NCBI GenBank assembly: GCA_907163375.1
Contig: CAJQUW010009236.1
Span: 496,001-560,000 of the forward strand
DNA: 64,000 nt
DNA from: Prostheceraeus crozeri
Lineage: Eukaryota; Platyhelminthes; Polycladida; Euryleptidae
Reading direction: 5' to 3'
Positions 42,236 through 55,391 of the stretch are shown piece after piece (positions within the stretch are counted from its first letter, which is position 1; each line of letters begins with the position of its first letter). Under the pieces are notes generated by a model, which saw only the letters and a list, made by a program, of their open reading frames with translations, had not been told where the DNA came from and searched no databases. The position numbers and the translations under genes were made by a program.

Positions 42236-43786
42236 ATATCTTGATACCTGATTGCCTATCTTGTTTTTATAGACCTGATGTCCGCTGCGTGACTATTGAT
42301 ACTGCACAAGGCGTACTACACTAATGGGTAAAGGTTGTACTACTTTATATTTATACAAATATTTTCAAAGGCTCAGAAAACGAGATGATTTTTAACTGGA
42401 ATTGGTTGATGAAGCCGCATTAGCTATCGAATCAGAGGAAGTCCAGATTGTCTCTATATTATATTTGATGTGAATTGTCGGAAGTTCATTTTGTAATTAA
42501 CTTCCGAAGTTCAACCAGTTATTCCTCTTTTGATGAGGATTCGGAAACAGATTTGTCAATTATGTTAAGTATGTTAATGGAGAAATTTCCGGCATGAAAA
42601 TTCAAAAAATTATAGAACCACGAATTCATTTCTTAGCTGAAGATTTCAATCCATGATTTTGGAATTGCTCCTGTACCTGAGCTGACATTCACTTAGGTCA
42701 TTGCGCTTTCCAAGGATTTACAATATCACACGACCTTGCAGTTTTAGATACGCAGTTACATGTAGTATGTTAGGTGAATTTTCCTTGGATATAAATGGTG
42801 GCTTCTGAAAACAGTTATTGCTGAATTATCGAGTCTTGAGCTGCTTCGTTAGTCGGAAAATATGAACATGCATCAACGGTCATTTCGTTAAATCGTTTAA
42901 TCAGGAATCTTCAACACACCTACAACCTAATCTGCCAATGCACTAAATCTGAGGTCCACAAATGGCTCGTTCAGATTAGCATGCGGTTTTAGTTGTGATT
43001 TCATTTCGAATTACGGCGTTACCAACAACAGTTATGCAATATAAGTTTCATATACTCTTACTTCATAGTAAAGTACTTTACATTACTATCTCAAGTACTT
43101 TTGTGAGTAAATCTGAAGCATCTGATGGTCTGCAGTCTTACATCATGCGTTCTCCAGCATGGTTGCACACATCATGCACATGGATATTCGCATAGACTTC
43201 TGTATTGCACAACTTTTTATCTTGCATTGTCAATAATCAAGTCAATGATGCGATGCTGAATCAAGCAAACAATTTAATCAGTGTTAGGCAATTCTGTTAG
43301 CTCATTCTCAAAACTCAATATTATGTTGTCAGTCAGAAGATTGCATACTGTATTTCACGAAAGTTGCAACCTTTGACAAAATTCGGATTAACTTAGTCAA
43401 CATGTAGGAAATCATACGCAGTTAAGCAAACGTAATTATTGTTTCAAAGCCTTTCGTTCGCTGAAATAGCAGTATGATTAAACCCTTAAATTGGAGTGCA
43501 GATCTTAAAGTGCTGGCAAAAACTGACGATGATAGTCCAACGATAGCAGTGCTGAAACAATGAGTAGGTGAGTATTTTAAACATATCATCTGCGAGAATG
43601 TTCATTTAAAAAGTACACAAGCGTTTAGGATGACAATTTCAAATCGACTGATAGGAAAATTTTCTATAATTCAATTTAAGCTTTGAAAGCAATTAATGTC
43701 TCATTGTATAACTTTATAAGTCAGCTAGACATAGAACACAATTTAATTTGATGAAAATCATAAATGATGACAATATGATTTCCTTT
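42236..43786. other. Intron sequence, nothing recognised
   Basis: About 1.5 kb of AT-rich intron. No gene or element ends seen. Confidence 0.4.
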
Positions 43787-43974
43787 GCACCAGATTCTAT
43801 GATAAAGTTTATTCTAAACTAGCTGGAGATAATATAGCTGGAAAAGAGTGTTTGTTGTTGAAAAATTACCAGATTCTTGAAAAATTACCAGATGCACCAG
43901 ATTCTATGATAAAGTTTATTCTAAACAAACTGGAGATAATATAGCTGGAAGAGTGTTTGTTGTTGAAAAATTAC
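43787..43974. repeat. Tandem duplication, period ~107 bp
   Basis: GCACCAGATTCTATGATAAA at 43787 recurs at 43894, and the two copies agree for about 80 bp through GTTTGTTGTTGAAAAATTAC with a few differences. Between them a shorter ATTACCAGATTCTTGAAAAATTACCAGAT doublet marks the junction. A local duplication, no coding role. Confidence 0.8.
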
Positions 43975-44469
43975 CCTACCTCATTATCGTCTCTTCAAAT
44001 ATGTCATCATCTTGATGCATGAATTTAAGAATAAATTTTGCCAACCATCAAACTGACTATGTACGAGTACTAGCAACGAGGTAGAACAAATAGTACTACG
44101 AGCACTACAAACTGACTCGTAGTACTAAATTGATGTATTTAGGGCCTTCTTCCTGCAAAAAAAGCTGATCAACATGTAATCATATCAGCTAGTGACATCA
44201 CTAAACGTACGCATGCACAGACCATCTTGGATCATCTTGGTTAGAGGGACTATTTGGTGTAATTTCAAATGTAAAAACCGTGATATGTTTTTCGATCTTT
44301 GAATGATTTCAATCAAGTTATCCATCGATCAGTAGCTTAAATTGATGCAATGAGTTAAGTTGCTCGCACATATCAATGAAGACATGTAAAAATGATTTTT
44401 GCATAGGATATAGAAATAGCACTTTCACATTTCATGACATTTCTCATCATTTCGGATAGCTTGAATCTA

Positions 44470-45476
44470 CACCCCTTTAACTTCTAGTTAAAATAAGTCA
44501 AGTTCTATTTAAAATTTTTAAATGAGGTAGTTGAGAATTACATGTATGGTAAAAAGCAATCCAGTGTTAGTTATTCCATCGGGTTTGTTCGCTTTGCACC
44601 GTTCTCGGAATAATTAATCTCAGATTTTAGTCTAAGGATTATCTGTACATGAGATATCTATGGCTATGACCTCAATCAGTGCTAACTGCTCCATTGTTCT
44701 CATTTTCTCATCACACGAGTGCACACGAGTTGTGAATAGGATTGCAAAAATCAATGCCAAACATTGACGTCGTTGGTCGATGCATCAGTCACTTGACGAA
44801 TTGAATACAAATAAATGAAGCTGAAAGAAATAGCATCGAATTTGAACAAAGCTGCATTGGGCTACACTTCCAACCCGAACATCGTCTTAGTACCTCGAAA
44901 CCATCATTGACAAAGCAATGATGGATTTAAGATCCCGCTTGTGTTTAAGAGCATGCAATCAGGTTCAAAAAAATTAAAAAAAATTCCTTCTTGCATCACT
45001 CTTCACGATTTACCAATGAACGACAACGTTAGTGTATGAGATTGTTACAGTCGCTTATATCTTATGCATAAACTAATAAATATATTACGAGTAGTTAGTG
45101 AAACAATAATGCTTTTGATCGACTTTGGGTAGACCTCTGGTATTCAGGATAGGTGAGCCAACGTATATGATTACCATGTTTTCGTTCTATCTCACATAAA
45201 AAGACGTCTATCACTGCAGTCGACAATCACTGGTAATTTTTCAAAATTGGGAAATTTTGGCTGAAATGTCCGGTTGGGGAAAGATTCCCTGTTATCATTC
45301 ATGTAAACGGTATCAAGTAAGAAATAATTATGTTTTTATATTAAAGATATGATATGTAATTTAAAATTTTTTATATAGAACTTGACTTGTTTTAATTAGA
45401 ACTTGACTTATTTTAATTAGAACTTGATCTGTTTTAAATAGAACTTGACTTATTTTAAATAGAAGTTAAAAAGGTG
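44470..45476. mobile_element. Non-autonomous TA-inserting element with ~21-bp end repeats
   Basis: A 1007-bp element between TA dinucleotides (44468-44469, 45477-45478). Ends CACCCCTTTAACTTCTAGTT (left) and, inverted, CACCTTTTTAACTTCTATTT (right), continuing AAAATAAGTCAAGTTCTATT on both. The right end has four to five tandem units of about 22 bp (TTTTAATTAGAACTTGACTT). The interior has no transposase. The build (TA target, C-rich terminus then TTTTxAAC, ~21-bp subterminal array) parallels the element at 5898-8356, so the two may depend on related transposases. Confidence 0.7.
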
Positions 45477-45950
45477 TAGTTTGAATCATTATCGCTCCGT
45501 TTCTGTTATACTTCATTAGTTTGTTAATACTGTTCCACCAAAAGAGTATGCGAAATCAACTTGGCAGAGACTAACTGCGTTTCCGTGGAATAATAAGGAG
45601 TATTGTTATCACAAGTGTGCGCTTACTTCATAATCATTGCGTAAATATTTCACCAAACAATTAAGGTAACAATCGTTCCGTCATCGATTTCAATCCGTAT
45701 CAATGCTTATGTAACTGCCGAATTTCAAGAATGCATCGTTGTGTCAAAATAAATCCTCTGCTTTATAGTTTACTTTTATCGGATGAGATTACGTTTTCAT
45801 TCATAGCCATATTGACCAACGAAGCGGATCCTTTCAGGTTTTATGTGTCTGGAGAAACAGTAAAACTAATTGGTTTGCTTGACAATGAGGGTAAATTATC
45901 ATCATGAAGATAAAACTGTCAATTTTATCTACTGTTGTCATTGAAATCAT

Positions 45951-46256
45951 ATGCATGAGTCGCCAATCGTATTTCTCGAGTTCTTGCAAGAATCTTTTGG
46001 AGAATCGATTATCTTATTCAAGGACTTCGTCGAAATGCGAAAATTAGAACCGAGCGGGCCGGCGGCCGATATCTTTCCGAACTATCTGATCACTTTAATT
46101 TTCAACCAAAGCACCTGTCAAAGGAGACTATCCGTTGAATTTTGCGTCTTTAGAAATACTCCAGTTGAAGTAATAAGGAATTTTCCACAAATTCCACATT
46201 TTTATAGTTGGAGCATTTCATTTAATCCTTCACCTAATCACAGGATGCTTAAATGA
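45951..46256 (+). other. Unrecognised open frame, 101 codons
   Basis: ATG to stop, MHESPIVFLEFLQESFGESI onward, with RRLSVEFCVFRNTPVEVI and SFNPSPNHRMLK at the end. No splice context, no family recognised. In DNA of this composition one such frame per tens of kb is not surprising. Confidence 0.2.
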
Positions 46257-47778
46257 CACCCTTAAGCGAACAGTTTCAGAAGCAATCGGTTAAATCGTCA
46301 CCGGATATTTCGCCACACCCACCCCTAATCCGTTACTCAAAATATTTCTTTTTCGGAACTCGTCTGTGTTACACATATTTAACATCGCATAATTCATCAC
46401 ATCGGATAACACATGAATGATAACATAACATAAATCATGCCTGCATTAATAGTTACATGCCTGGTGTTCATGCACAACGTCAAATCAGCAACTTTTCTGA
46501 ACAGAATGAAATAATTGATTTGGTGATAATTGTGGGTGTATATATCGTATTCATATCCAAAACGGAACAGCGTAGCTAACACTTCTAATGTTACCACTTA
46601 ATGACTCATCACATTTTTCGGCACCCATGGGTTGTCTATTAAATCGAGTACTACAGTAGTCATGGAATGACCTACTGTGCTCCATTGTAAACAACTATGA
46701 TGGAAATTCTAAACATTAAGAGTCACAGATTTAATAGACAAAGCTCTCAGTATGAGTCGTTTAGTGTTGAAATCGAAAAAATATGAAGCTCACCATGACC
46801 ACAAAAGAAATTACGTAAAATAGCCTAATTATAGTGCCATGAATTTTTAATATTTTAGGCACTGTTTGGCGAGTCTCATTTTCGAGCTCTAATCGATACC
46901 TATTTGCGAAAACGAAGTAATAATTGTTTGTGAGCGTGAATTCGGTAATCCCTGTCACACTGCGGTTCAACTATTTGTTTCTGTTTCGAAGGATTCAGCA
47001 GTTGACTAATTACATAGAACTTCATGAATGTGGTCAGAAATGACTATTTCCTTGTCCTTGATGCTAGTATTGCGACAGTTACGACAATATTGCGGGCGGT
47101 TCATAGATGCACTAAAATCAACATTACACAACATGCAAATAAATTTGTACCTTGCATCTATTTAAGAATCATTATGAAATTCTGCTTAATAATTACATGA
47201 TTTCCATAATGTGACTTTTGACCACCCCCAGTGATTGTCCTGACGGATTGCTACATTCAGAGTCACTTCCATAAAGTGACACACTTTGAATTTTGAAATG
47301 TTCTTCTCGCTATAAATGGCATTTTGAAAGTCAAACTCACTTATCGTGGCTTTTCAATTAAATATATTGATCTCATGAAGTCATTCAGGCATATACTTTT
47401 TTATATGCCCTTTCTCTTTGGAATATTTATTTTGCATTTTGTGTTGAACTTATAACCATAGATGGTATTTTAGAATTCAACTGCAATTAAAGTTATTGGA
47501 TTCCATGATTGCTGTTCAGTGTTCATTTAGAGAACTAATTTCATGCATTCTCTGCATTATATAACTTTCAGAATTGCATCAGATGTATGAACAATAGATA
47601 AAAGTAATCAGAAATGTCTTATGAAATCATAGACATTTTGAATGGCTAGAATCTGTGATCTATGGATATAGCACTGCCCTCACTATTTATGACTTTTATA
47701 AAGCAGTAGTCTATTATTTATTAATTTCTAAACGAATTCGATGAGAAAAGCAGGCATTACATCCGGAGAGACTCAAGG
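46257..47778. other. Intron sequence, nothing recognised
   Basis: AT-rich intron, no supported feature. Confidence 0.4.
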
Positions 47779-48288
47779 CTACGTGGGGTTCATTCTAGGT
47801 GGGTCGTGCTCCACGCTCGTATTTGACACTAAGAGACGCCTGAAGTATGTCTGCTGACGAATTTGATGGGTACTTTCCGAATCAGTCGGTGGAGTCGTCG
47901 ATGCTGGATCCTTTCGCGATTTTGATTGAAGATGTCGAAGATGAAAACGAGATTTAAAATAATTTTTTTGAGCTGAAGACATCTTGCCGCATAAACATGC
48001 AGTTTTCAACGGTTGCCAGTCCGTCAGAGTTTTGAGTCAGCCGTGAGTTCTTGCGTTGCCTTTCCCAATCTCACCACGACAGCGTTACGAATAGTGATGC
48101 CTTTCGTGGCGAGCTACTTCTGTGAAGCTGGATCCTCCACACTGTTCGCAATGAAGGCAAAGCTTCTGACGCGGTTCGAAGTGGGCTCTGTTCGATTCAA
48201 AGGCCTTCTCTTCGTCAATGTCGTGGAGGAAAAGCAGGAGCATCCATTTCACCGTTTTCAATGATTCAATGCGGGATAGGAAAAACAT
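47779..48288 (-). pseudogene. Worn zinc-finger-like coding fragment
   Basis: Two minus frames (48085-48288, 47779-48009) share one register and are split by two stops. The first has KLCLHCEQCGGSSFTEVARH and ERHH, which is C2H2-like spacing. The second has KTACLCGKMSSAQKNYFKSR and FHLRHLQSK (Cys-x-Cys-Gly-Lys ... His-x3-His-like). GC is higher than in the surroundings. It may be a dead zinc-finger gene copy or transposon ORF. No family is certain. Confidence 0.3.
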
Positions 48289-48355
48289 TCTGTGATTATG
48301 AAAAATTGTTCATTTCTTGCTTTTTATCACGATATTGCATTATTTATGAGATTTG

Positions 48356-48450
48356 ACAACAGTAATGTCGTTTTGCCATAGATAACTCAAAATTTCTTCC
48401 TATGCATCCAATGCAAAACGACACCAGTAATGACGGAAATAGACATCATA
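48356..48450. repeat. Hairpin repeat family, copy A
   Basis: Inverted GTCGTTTTGC ... GCAAAACGAC brackets AACTCAAAATTTCTTCCTAT, followed by ACACCAGTAATGACGGAAAT. The last block recurs at 49489, and as ACACCAGTAATG in copy C. Confidence 0.55.
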
Positions 48451-48960
48451 GGTGACTTCATCTGCTAGCTATGAATAGATATCTAAACATAATGTAAAAT
48501 TTATCAAAGAATACAAAGCAACCATCAATTTCATATACAGTACTACATGTGAGAATCTTATGTTTTTCTTCTAGCACACTTTATTTCTTCTACCTCTGTT
48601 TTCGTTTCATCATTGTGTCATTCTTGCTAATAAAATGTTGAAGTGTCTTTGAAGAACCATTTGAGATCGATAGGGGACGGCTTTTTTATATATTTTCCTT
48701 CAAACTATGAATTGCATAAAGTTTCTTCCTGATAAAAATATTGTTTAGTTTCAAGAATCATGCACTCGTATCACCGTGTACAACCTTTAAGATATGCCTT
48801 TCATAGTGCATTTCCTGTGTTCTACACGAAAATTTGGCATTGCTTCTGTAAAATTTGGCATTTGAAATATAGAATTTGATTTGGTGAACAAGTCTCAAGT
48901 CGCTGATAACATCAAATTATAAAGAGAGTTGTTGTCAATAGATAAATAAGCATCTGAAGA

Positions 48961-49221
48961 GTGTGGTCGAGAGATATTGACGACAAAACCAGTGAATGCG
49001 CTTGCTCATTGCTCGAATCAATAGTTCTGCTAAGATTGCACAATTTAGGGTTTGAAATGATAGAAAAGTTCGATGAAAAGTTCTTTTCAAATGATAGAGT
49101 CCATGAAATGTTGGAAATGGATTCTCGCTATGTCATGATTTTAGCGAAAATAGTGGACAATTTCAAAGCATCTACGCCCAGTTTCTCGTGCGATGGTAAT
49201 TTTGTATTGCTCAGAAGATAA
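48961..49221 (+). other. Unrecognised open frame, 86 codons
   Basis: MWSRDIDDKTSECACSLLES, then VLLRLHNLGFEMIEKFDEKF, LAKIVDNFKASTPSF and CDGNFVLLRR, ending in TAA. The amphipathic helical look is a little more gene-like than its neighbours. No splice sites in phase with the host exons are evident, and no family is recognised. Confidence 0.22.
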
Positions 49222-49488
49222 AAAACAATAATGCTGTTATCTTGGACTTTTCAATAAATTATCATCACTTCATCTGATCAACTGCCTGCATATTGATTTC
49301 CGTATTGTGAAAATGTGTTTGAATTTGTTAATAAGTTGTTCAAAAATCTACTACTCTAAATACGTCAGTGAGCTAAGACGGCTGGTTATGAAATGATCTA
49401 TTGAACTGAAGCCATGAGATTTTCTCTTGATATTGAATGGGACATTAATATCTTAGAGGAACCTGTCTTTATGAATCAGTGATTTCAG

Positions 49489-49620
49489 ACACCAGTAATG
49501 ACAGAAATAGATATCTCATAAATAATATGACTATTGGATGGACTCCTAGTTATATAACACCTGGACTATCAGCCAAGTAAAATTCAAAATTTTTGCGTGC
49601 ATCAGAGTCCAACATTCATG
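49489..49620. repeat. Hairpin repeat family, copy B
   Basis: ACACCAGTAATGACAGAAAT, then TGGACTCCTAGTTATATAAC, ACCTGGACTATCAGCCAA and AATTCAAAATTTTTGCGTGC. The same blocks are found in the same order in copy C (reversed strand) and in permuted order in copy A. Confidence 0.6.
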
Positions 49621-51513
49621 CTTATCAGCTACTTTGTTACAAAATCAGATGACAAAATGTGAGAGTAGTGAAGTGAATACTGCGCTCATGATTGCAACAG
49701 TGTAAGGAGCAACGACATCATAAAAAAGTGTTTTTTAATTCCATAAAAAAGGAAGAGAAGAAAATGAGCGACTAGCATATTATTATGATGATATTCAAAA
49801 TCAAAAAAGATGAAGTGTGTTTCGAACATTTGACCGAATGCTCCAAAGCTCGTCGAAGGAAAATGGAATTATGAAACGTGAAACAGCCATTTGAAATTAC
49901 TATAGAGGAGAAAATTGAAGAGTGAAAGGATCTAGCTGGATATATTATCTTATAAGAAAGGAAGAGCACTCATAAATGGTCCGTAGTTCGTAACAAGGAA
50001 TCCATCTTTTCGAGCAACAAGCATGAAAGTCACCAAGCAAAATTTTAAAAAGCAATAAAAAATTGCAAAAATCATGAAAAGAGAGAAGTGAATAATAAGA
50101 AAAACGTCAAGGTAAAGTCATGAGTGATTGTTCGATCTCAGATCGACCAACACAGGCACTAATTCGCTTGATGATAGCCTGTGCATTTAGAGGCATCAAG
50201 TTACCGGTTGTAATTTTCCAATAAGATTTTGGTACTCTGAATTCGCAACTTTGCTGTTTACTTTTCATGTAATACAACATTGAGCTATTTTAAGGAATAC
50301 TTTCAGCAGACATCAACGGTTTTGGTCACCTCTCGTAAAATGGTGAACTACGATATCCACTTAATTGAAGCCAATCATTATGTGACGGACACTTGTATGT
50401 TTTCAATATCCAAAAATGTGACTCGTTCGAAATGTTCTTTAGAGCATGCAGATTAAAATTGGGAGAATTGAGGAAAATAGCTAGCTGATTCTAGTTGAAA
50501 AGTGGTTGTCAAAAATGACAAAAAGTTTTTAATCTGAAAGTATGATGTTATTAGCCTTCTTTGTATCTTGAATCCAAGAGGACACAATGTTTCACGCACA
50601 ACCTGTGTTCATCGGGTGAATGAGAAAGAACTTTTTTCTGTACTCTAGCAATGCAACAGCTTAATTATACACAAATGACTACCAGAACTTGTTAAATTCT
50701 CCTGCCTATACAACATGCAAAATTATTCGAACAATGGGAATGAAGTTTTACAAATGATACATGTACATGTATATGAAATAAAGTGCAAAAGAGTCGAATA
50801 GTCGAGTATACTGTGGTGGAATTCATTCAGACAATTATATTGCTTCATGATCAAATAGATTTTATGAATGATAAAGACATTGCTTATGTGTCCAGTCCAC
50901 TGTGATCTCTGACATGATAAAAGTCTACATGATGCTGTATGAAAGTTACAGAATTGATGCATAAAGTTGGAGTTAATCGTTTTAAAGTTTTCTTCTATTC
51001 TTTTGAAACTTCTATTTTATGTTAATGGTGCGATAGGGATTTATAGACAATCCCTATGTGACAAATTAAATAGCTGATTAAATGGCTGACATGCAATGCA
51101 TACATGCGCATGCATTTTACATACAAAGCAAGATCTCAGGAAAATGACATTTTTCATACCTTTCAATTTCATGTTGTACATTATGCCTACATCGCGTAAT
51201 TTTTCTGAGCATAATGCCGTCAAATTTAAACATTGTGAGAATTGTATGGCTAAACATCTTGCTCAAGAAATAAAACATATATATCTGATTTCAGAAGAGC
51301 GATCTCAAAATTAATACACTTAAAAGTATTTAGAATGAATGGGCCAGCGCTATTATATCTATCCTCGAATATTTACCGAACGCACAGCTCAAGTGAGGAA
51401 ACATAATCTTGATACAGAGAATTTGCCGTTACTAGCCGAAATATAAATTTTACTTATTATGTTCCTGTCAATTTAAAAAAACAGTTGTTTTTGTAACATG
51501 ATGAACAAAAGAT
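49621..51513. other. Intron sequence, nothing recognised
   Basis: About 1.9 kb of AT-rich intron. Small frames only, none supported. Confidence 0.4.
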
Positions 51514-51685
51514 TAGCCCCCTGATGTACACCTGACATTTTGGCTGACAGTCCAGGTGTTGTATATCCAGGAGTCCATGACGATTGTATCGATATGACAC
51601 CAGCAATGCTGCCATTGATATCGTCTGGTACGCTGACGCGCACTCGTCGATATGGCAGCATTACTGGTGTCATATCGATACAATA
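51514..51685 (-). repeat. Hairpin repeat family, copy C, with 40-bp hairpin
   Basis: Arms 51574-51614 and 51636-51683 (ATTGTATCGATATGACACCA, GCAATGCTGCCAT) are inverted copies with a few mismatches around a GC-rich loop. Outside them on the minus strand is TGGACTCCTGGATATACAAC, ACCTGGACTGTCAGCCAA, shared with copy B. The minus frame 51473-51673 is incidental. Confidence 0.65.
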
Positions 51686-52063
51686 GTCTTATATTACACG
51701 TATTACAATTTGGATCGCTAATGAATCATATTTACAGTACAAATCATGCATCGTACATCGTAGTACAAATAAACTGCTGCAATTATACGATCATAATCAC
51801 AATTAGACCAGTACAATTGCACGGTTGAGACTCGGATAGTTTTTCCACAGACGGATTTTGAGCAGAAAATGCTTGTCATTCACTGCCCTAGTGGTAAAGT
51901 AAGAGGTTCGTTTAATCACAGATATCTGACATTGCTTTTTTAAAACGTAGCATTTTTTCAATTTCGTTTAATTTCGATTTCAAAAATTATCCAAATACTT
52001 GATATGATGATCGCTTGATTAAAACTTGATAACGTTGTGATATATTTTCACTTTTTGCAAATA

Positions 52064-52412
52064 TCCCAGTTGATGAAGCTATTCTTTCAGCTACAGATCT
52101 AGTTTATAGGGAGAATTCCTTCAACAAACTTGAATATAGTAAAGATATGTTTCTAAAATCATGTAAATTTGCAACGGAAGGCCATTTTCTTTTTGATAAT
52201 TCATGCATGGGATCGCCCCTCGTACTCACTCCAGCAAACCTCTTCCTTTTAGAGTTGGACTATAGAGGTTTAAAGCAGACTGCAGTCCCATCTATAATTA
52301 TAGATGTGTAGTTGCATATGTATATTTGATAATTTAAGTAAAGTAAACAAGTTTAGGCTGATTCTGAACCAACAGCATCCGAATTTAGAATTCACCTTTC
52401 AAGCTGAAACCT
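52064..52412 (+). mobile_element. Old Penelope-like reverse transcriptase fragment
   Basis: The + strand reads EYSKDMFLKSCKFATEGHFL, FDNSCMGSPLVLTPANLFLL, ELDYRG, then after a gap DNLSKVNKFRLILNQQHPNL and EFTFQAET. CMGSPLxxTxANxFL and LNxxHPNLxFTF are the boxes of a Penelope-type reverse transcriptase on either side of the catalytic site, which is missing here. More diverged than the element at 54-59 kb, and of a different subfamily. Confidence 0.6.
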
Positions 52413-54004
52413 AAGATATTTCATTTTTATATGTAAGTATAAATATGTCAAATACGAAAGCCAAAACGTTTATTTCCAATTGGGAACACGTGATGCAACA
52501 TTGATAATGATATGAGTGATAAAATGGTTATGTACAATGTACAAGATGTGGCAGATGGGATGTACAAGTACGTAACGTGATAAGACGGATCGAAAAAAGA
52601 GGTGATTATTTTATTGTATGTATTATAAATCAGTATTATAGTTTATCATGCAAATTAGTCATTGCCTGGAAATAGAAGACATTCAGCATCATGGACATAC
52701 TACAACTTTTTCAAAGTTATGGTTATCCCGAGAACTTTGCTCTCAACATGGTTATGATATCTGACCTTGCTTTTCGGTGCATGAGATATGAATGTATAGC
52801 TTTATTGACTCAGTAATGGATTGCTTTCAAGTACAGGTGGCGATGTTATTCATTGATAGATTCAACATTGCTTTGATTTTGTAGATAGCTGGTGATTTGA
52901 AAATGTTTGAAACAGACATCTCATTGAAAAGGTGCCACATAATTCCTCCTGTTTATGCTAGAACAGTATTATCTCACGTTAGATTTTCTTTTTTTTTACT
53001 AATGGGCTTGTCTGGTGCTAGTGCTCTGTTTAATCAATAGTCCTGCAACTACAGAAAACTTTTTGATGAAATGCAATAAACCCTTGAAATTTTCCATTCA
53101 ATTGATGAAGTTACCACATTGTTCTCAGTAATTATCAGTAACCAAGGTATCATGGAAACTGCTGTCAAGAGAACCGTCAATGTGAGAATTAGTTATACAA
53201 TAAAAATGGTATCTGTTGAGTGTTGAATTTCCCTAAACTAATCGACAAATATTCTTTGTGTCAGAAGCTGGAAATGTTTCATTCAATAAAGCTCATCCAC
53301 AGATATAATAGAAATTAACGGCGCACAGGAATCATTATGAATCATTCATGAATCCCAAAGGAAAAGTATATTTCCAATCTAATCAAGAAATGAAATAAAT
53401 GCATCCTTGATAAATGTGACTGTTAAAATCAATTATGCCAAGTATGTTTCAACATTATTCGGCAGCACGACTTTTCAAGGTAACATGCACATCTCCGTTA
53501 AGAACAAAAACGATGACTTATTCATGAAATTCAGCGGATGCATTGTATGTGACTAGTGCTCCCGACATTGCATTACTAAATGCCTTGAGATCGTCTTCTT
53601 CAAGGACGGACTTTATGGGTCCTTTAAACAGATCAGAAATGTCCTTTGACTCAGCATAATGCATAAATTCACGTTTTCAAGCTCACACGTTAGGTCAATA
53701 TGGCATGACCCGATAATTCCGCATTTAACACATTATCACTGTATAAAAACTCACCACACGTCCTGTGCCTTAACTCCCAAACTTCCTTCTGGTGGTATTT
53801 GTTTGTCCTGGTTTGCGCATTTTCGTATTGTAAGTATCTATTCAGAACTTTCAATCCCCAATTATCACATATTTTTGGAAATTTTGAATTTTTCTGAATT
53901 TTGGCTATAAATGCCATATTACATTATCTTCAATTTAAATCCTAGCATAGATGTCGCTGGATACAAAATAATGTCCTCTGTACTGAAAAAAGCGACTTAT
54001 TGAG
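52413..54004. other. Intron sequence, nothing recognised
   Basis: About 1.6 kb of AT-rich intron without recognisable features. Confidence 0.4.
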
Positions 54005-54014
54005 TAAAATGAGA

Positions 54015-54999
54015 ACACTTGTTGGCCGTAATCGTATTGGTAATAAAGATAAGACAAAACGATGTCAGTCATTAGTTGCGAGGCCTTTCGCCGATTCTTT
54101 TCGGGCAACACTTCGGAACGCGTACAATAAAAGAAAAATCAAGTCATTATATACAGTTAAAATGAAAGAAAGGACGGAGTTGAAGTCACTGCCACGGAAG
54201 AGCGAGCGTTAATACAGTTTGCTTCTGGACACATAAAACCGGCCGCAATGATGCTATCATTGTCGCTTCGAGAAATGGTAGCAACATTGGGTGGCGAGCG
54301 CGAACCAGCTGCTTGAAGTAGGAGATCTTCTCGTTGGCGCGATCGAACGATGTACACGTCATCGTGTGACGCGTGACCGCGCTTGTCGGTGCTGCTGAAG
54401 ATCGCCTGCACTTGTCCTTCATCAGCCATTGTGGAAGGTGTTCATCAGCTCGCTTGGCCAACCACCTCTCCGTGCGTCCGACGTAACTGTCACCACAGTT
54501 ACATGTGAATTGGTAAACGATGTCGGAGGCACAGGTCGGCGGCAGCGGATCCTTGAGGGGGCGAGCTGGAATCTTGGTGGTGGAGAAGACGATCTTCGGC
54601 TCGATGGCATAGAACGCCAGAGCTGTTGCAGCACGGACTCTCATTCTCACTTCGCTTGAGAACTGTTCTCCCAAATACGGAACCATCAGGTAAGCTGGCT
54701 TCTTTTCAGGTCCAGTAACAGCTTCTCTTTGCCTTTGCAGGCTGTACTTTTCGATGAATGAGGATGGATAGCCATCATCGCGTAAAGTTTCAAAGAGAAA
54801 CTTTATTTCAGCACTGAGATGCTCGGAGCTGCAGATCCGTCTCGCACGACCGAAAAGATTTTTTACTAAATTTCTTTTGTAAGAAGTAGGAACAAAGCTA
54901 AAGAAATTGACCTGTCCACGTCGGTTTTCTATGAATACAGGTCGATAAAGAATTGTCGTTGTTTTTTATGACTGACACATCCAGAAAGGGAAGTTTTCA
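54015..54999 (-). repeat. Inverted 3' fragment of the Penelope-like element
   Basis: Minus-strand copy of 58198-59163 plus a few bases of the 5' start. It holds the GIY-YIG frame (54186-54686). Its outer 409 bp (54015-54423) form an inverted repeat with 55003-55411. Confidence 0.88.
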
Positions 55000-55002
55000 A
55001 TC

Positions 55003-55391
55003 GATGAAGGACAAGTGCAGGCGATCTTCAGCAGCACCGACAAGCGCGGTCACGCGTCACACGATGACGTGTACATCGTTCGATCGCGCCAACGAGAAGA
55101 TCTCCTACTTCAAGCAGCTGGTTCGCGCTCGCCACCCAATGTTGCTACCATTTCTCGAAGCGACAATGATAGCATCATTGCGGCCGGTTTTATGTGTCCA
55201 GAAGCAAACTGTATTAACGCTCGCTCTTCCGTGGCAGTGACTTCAACTCCGTCCTTTCTTTCATTTTAACTGTATATAATGACTTGATTTTTCTTTTATT
55301 GTACGCGTTCCGAAGTGTTGCCCGAAAAGAATCGGCGAAAGGCCTCGCAACTAATGACTGACATCGTTTTGTCTTATCTTTATTACCAATA
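55003..55391 (+). repeat. Left pseudo-LTR of the Penelope-like element
   Basis: Direct copy of 58781-59163, joined head to tail to the 5' start of the body (CGATTACGGCCAACAAGTG). It differs by a 4-base ACTG repeat unit. Apart from that it looks identical. Confidence 0.88.

Noticed and set aside
54157-54659. Three other open frames in the GIY-YIG region
   Set aside because: Out-of-register shadows of the Penelope endonuclease, repeated wherever that sequence is repeated.
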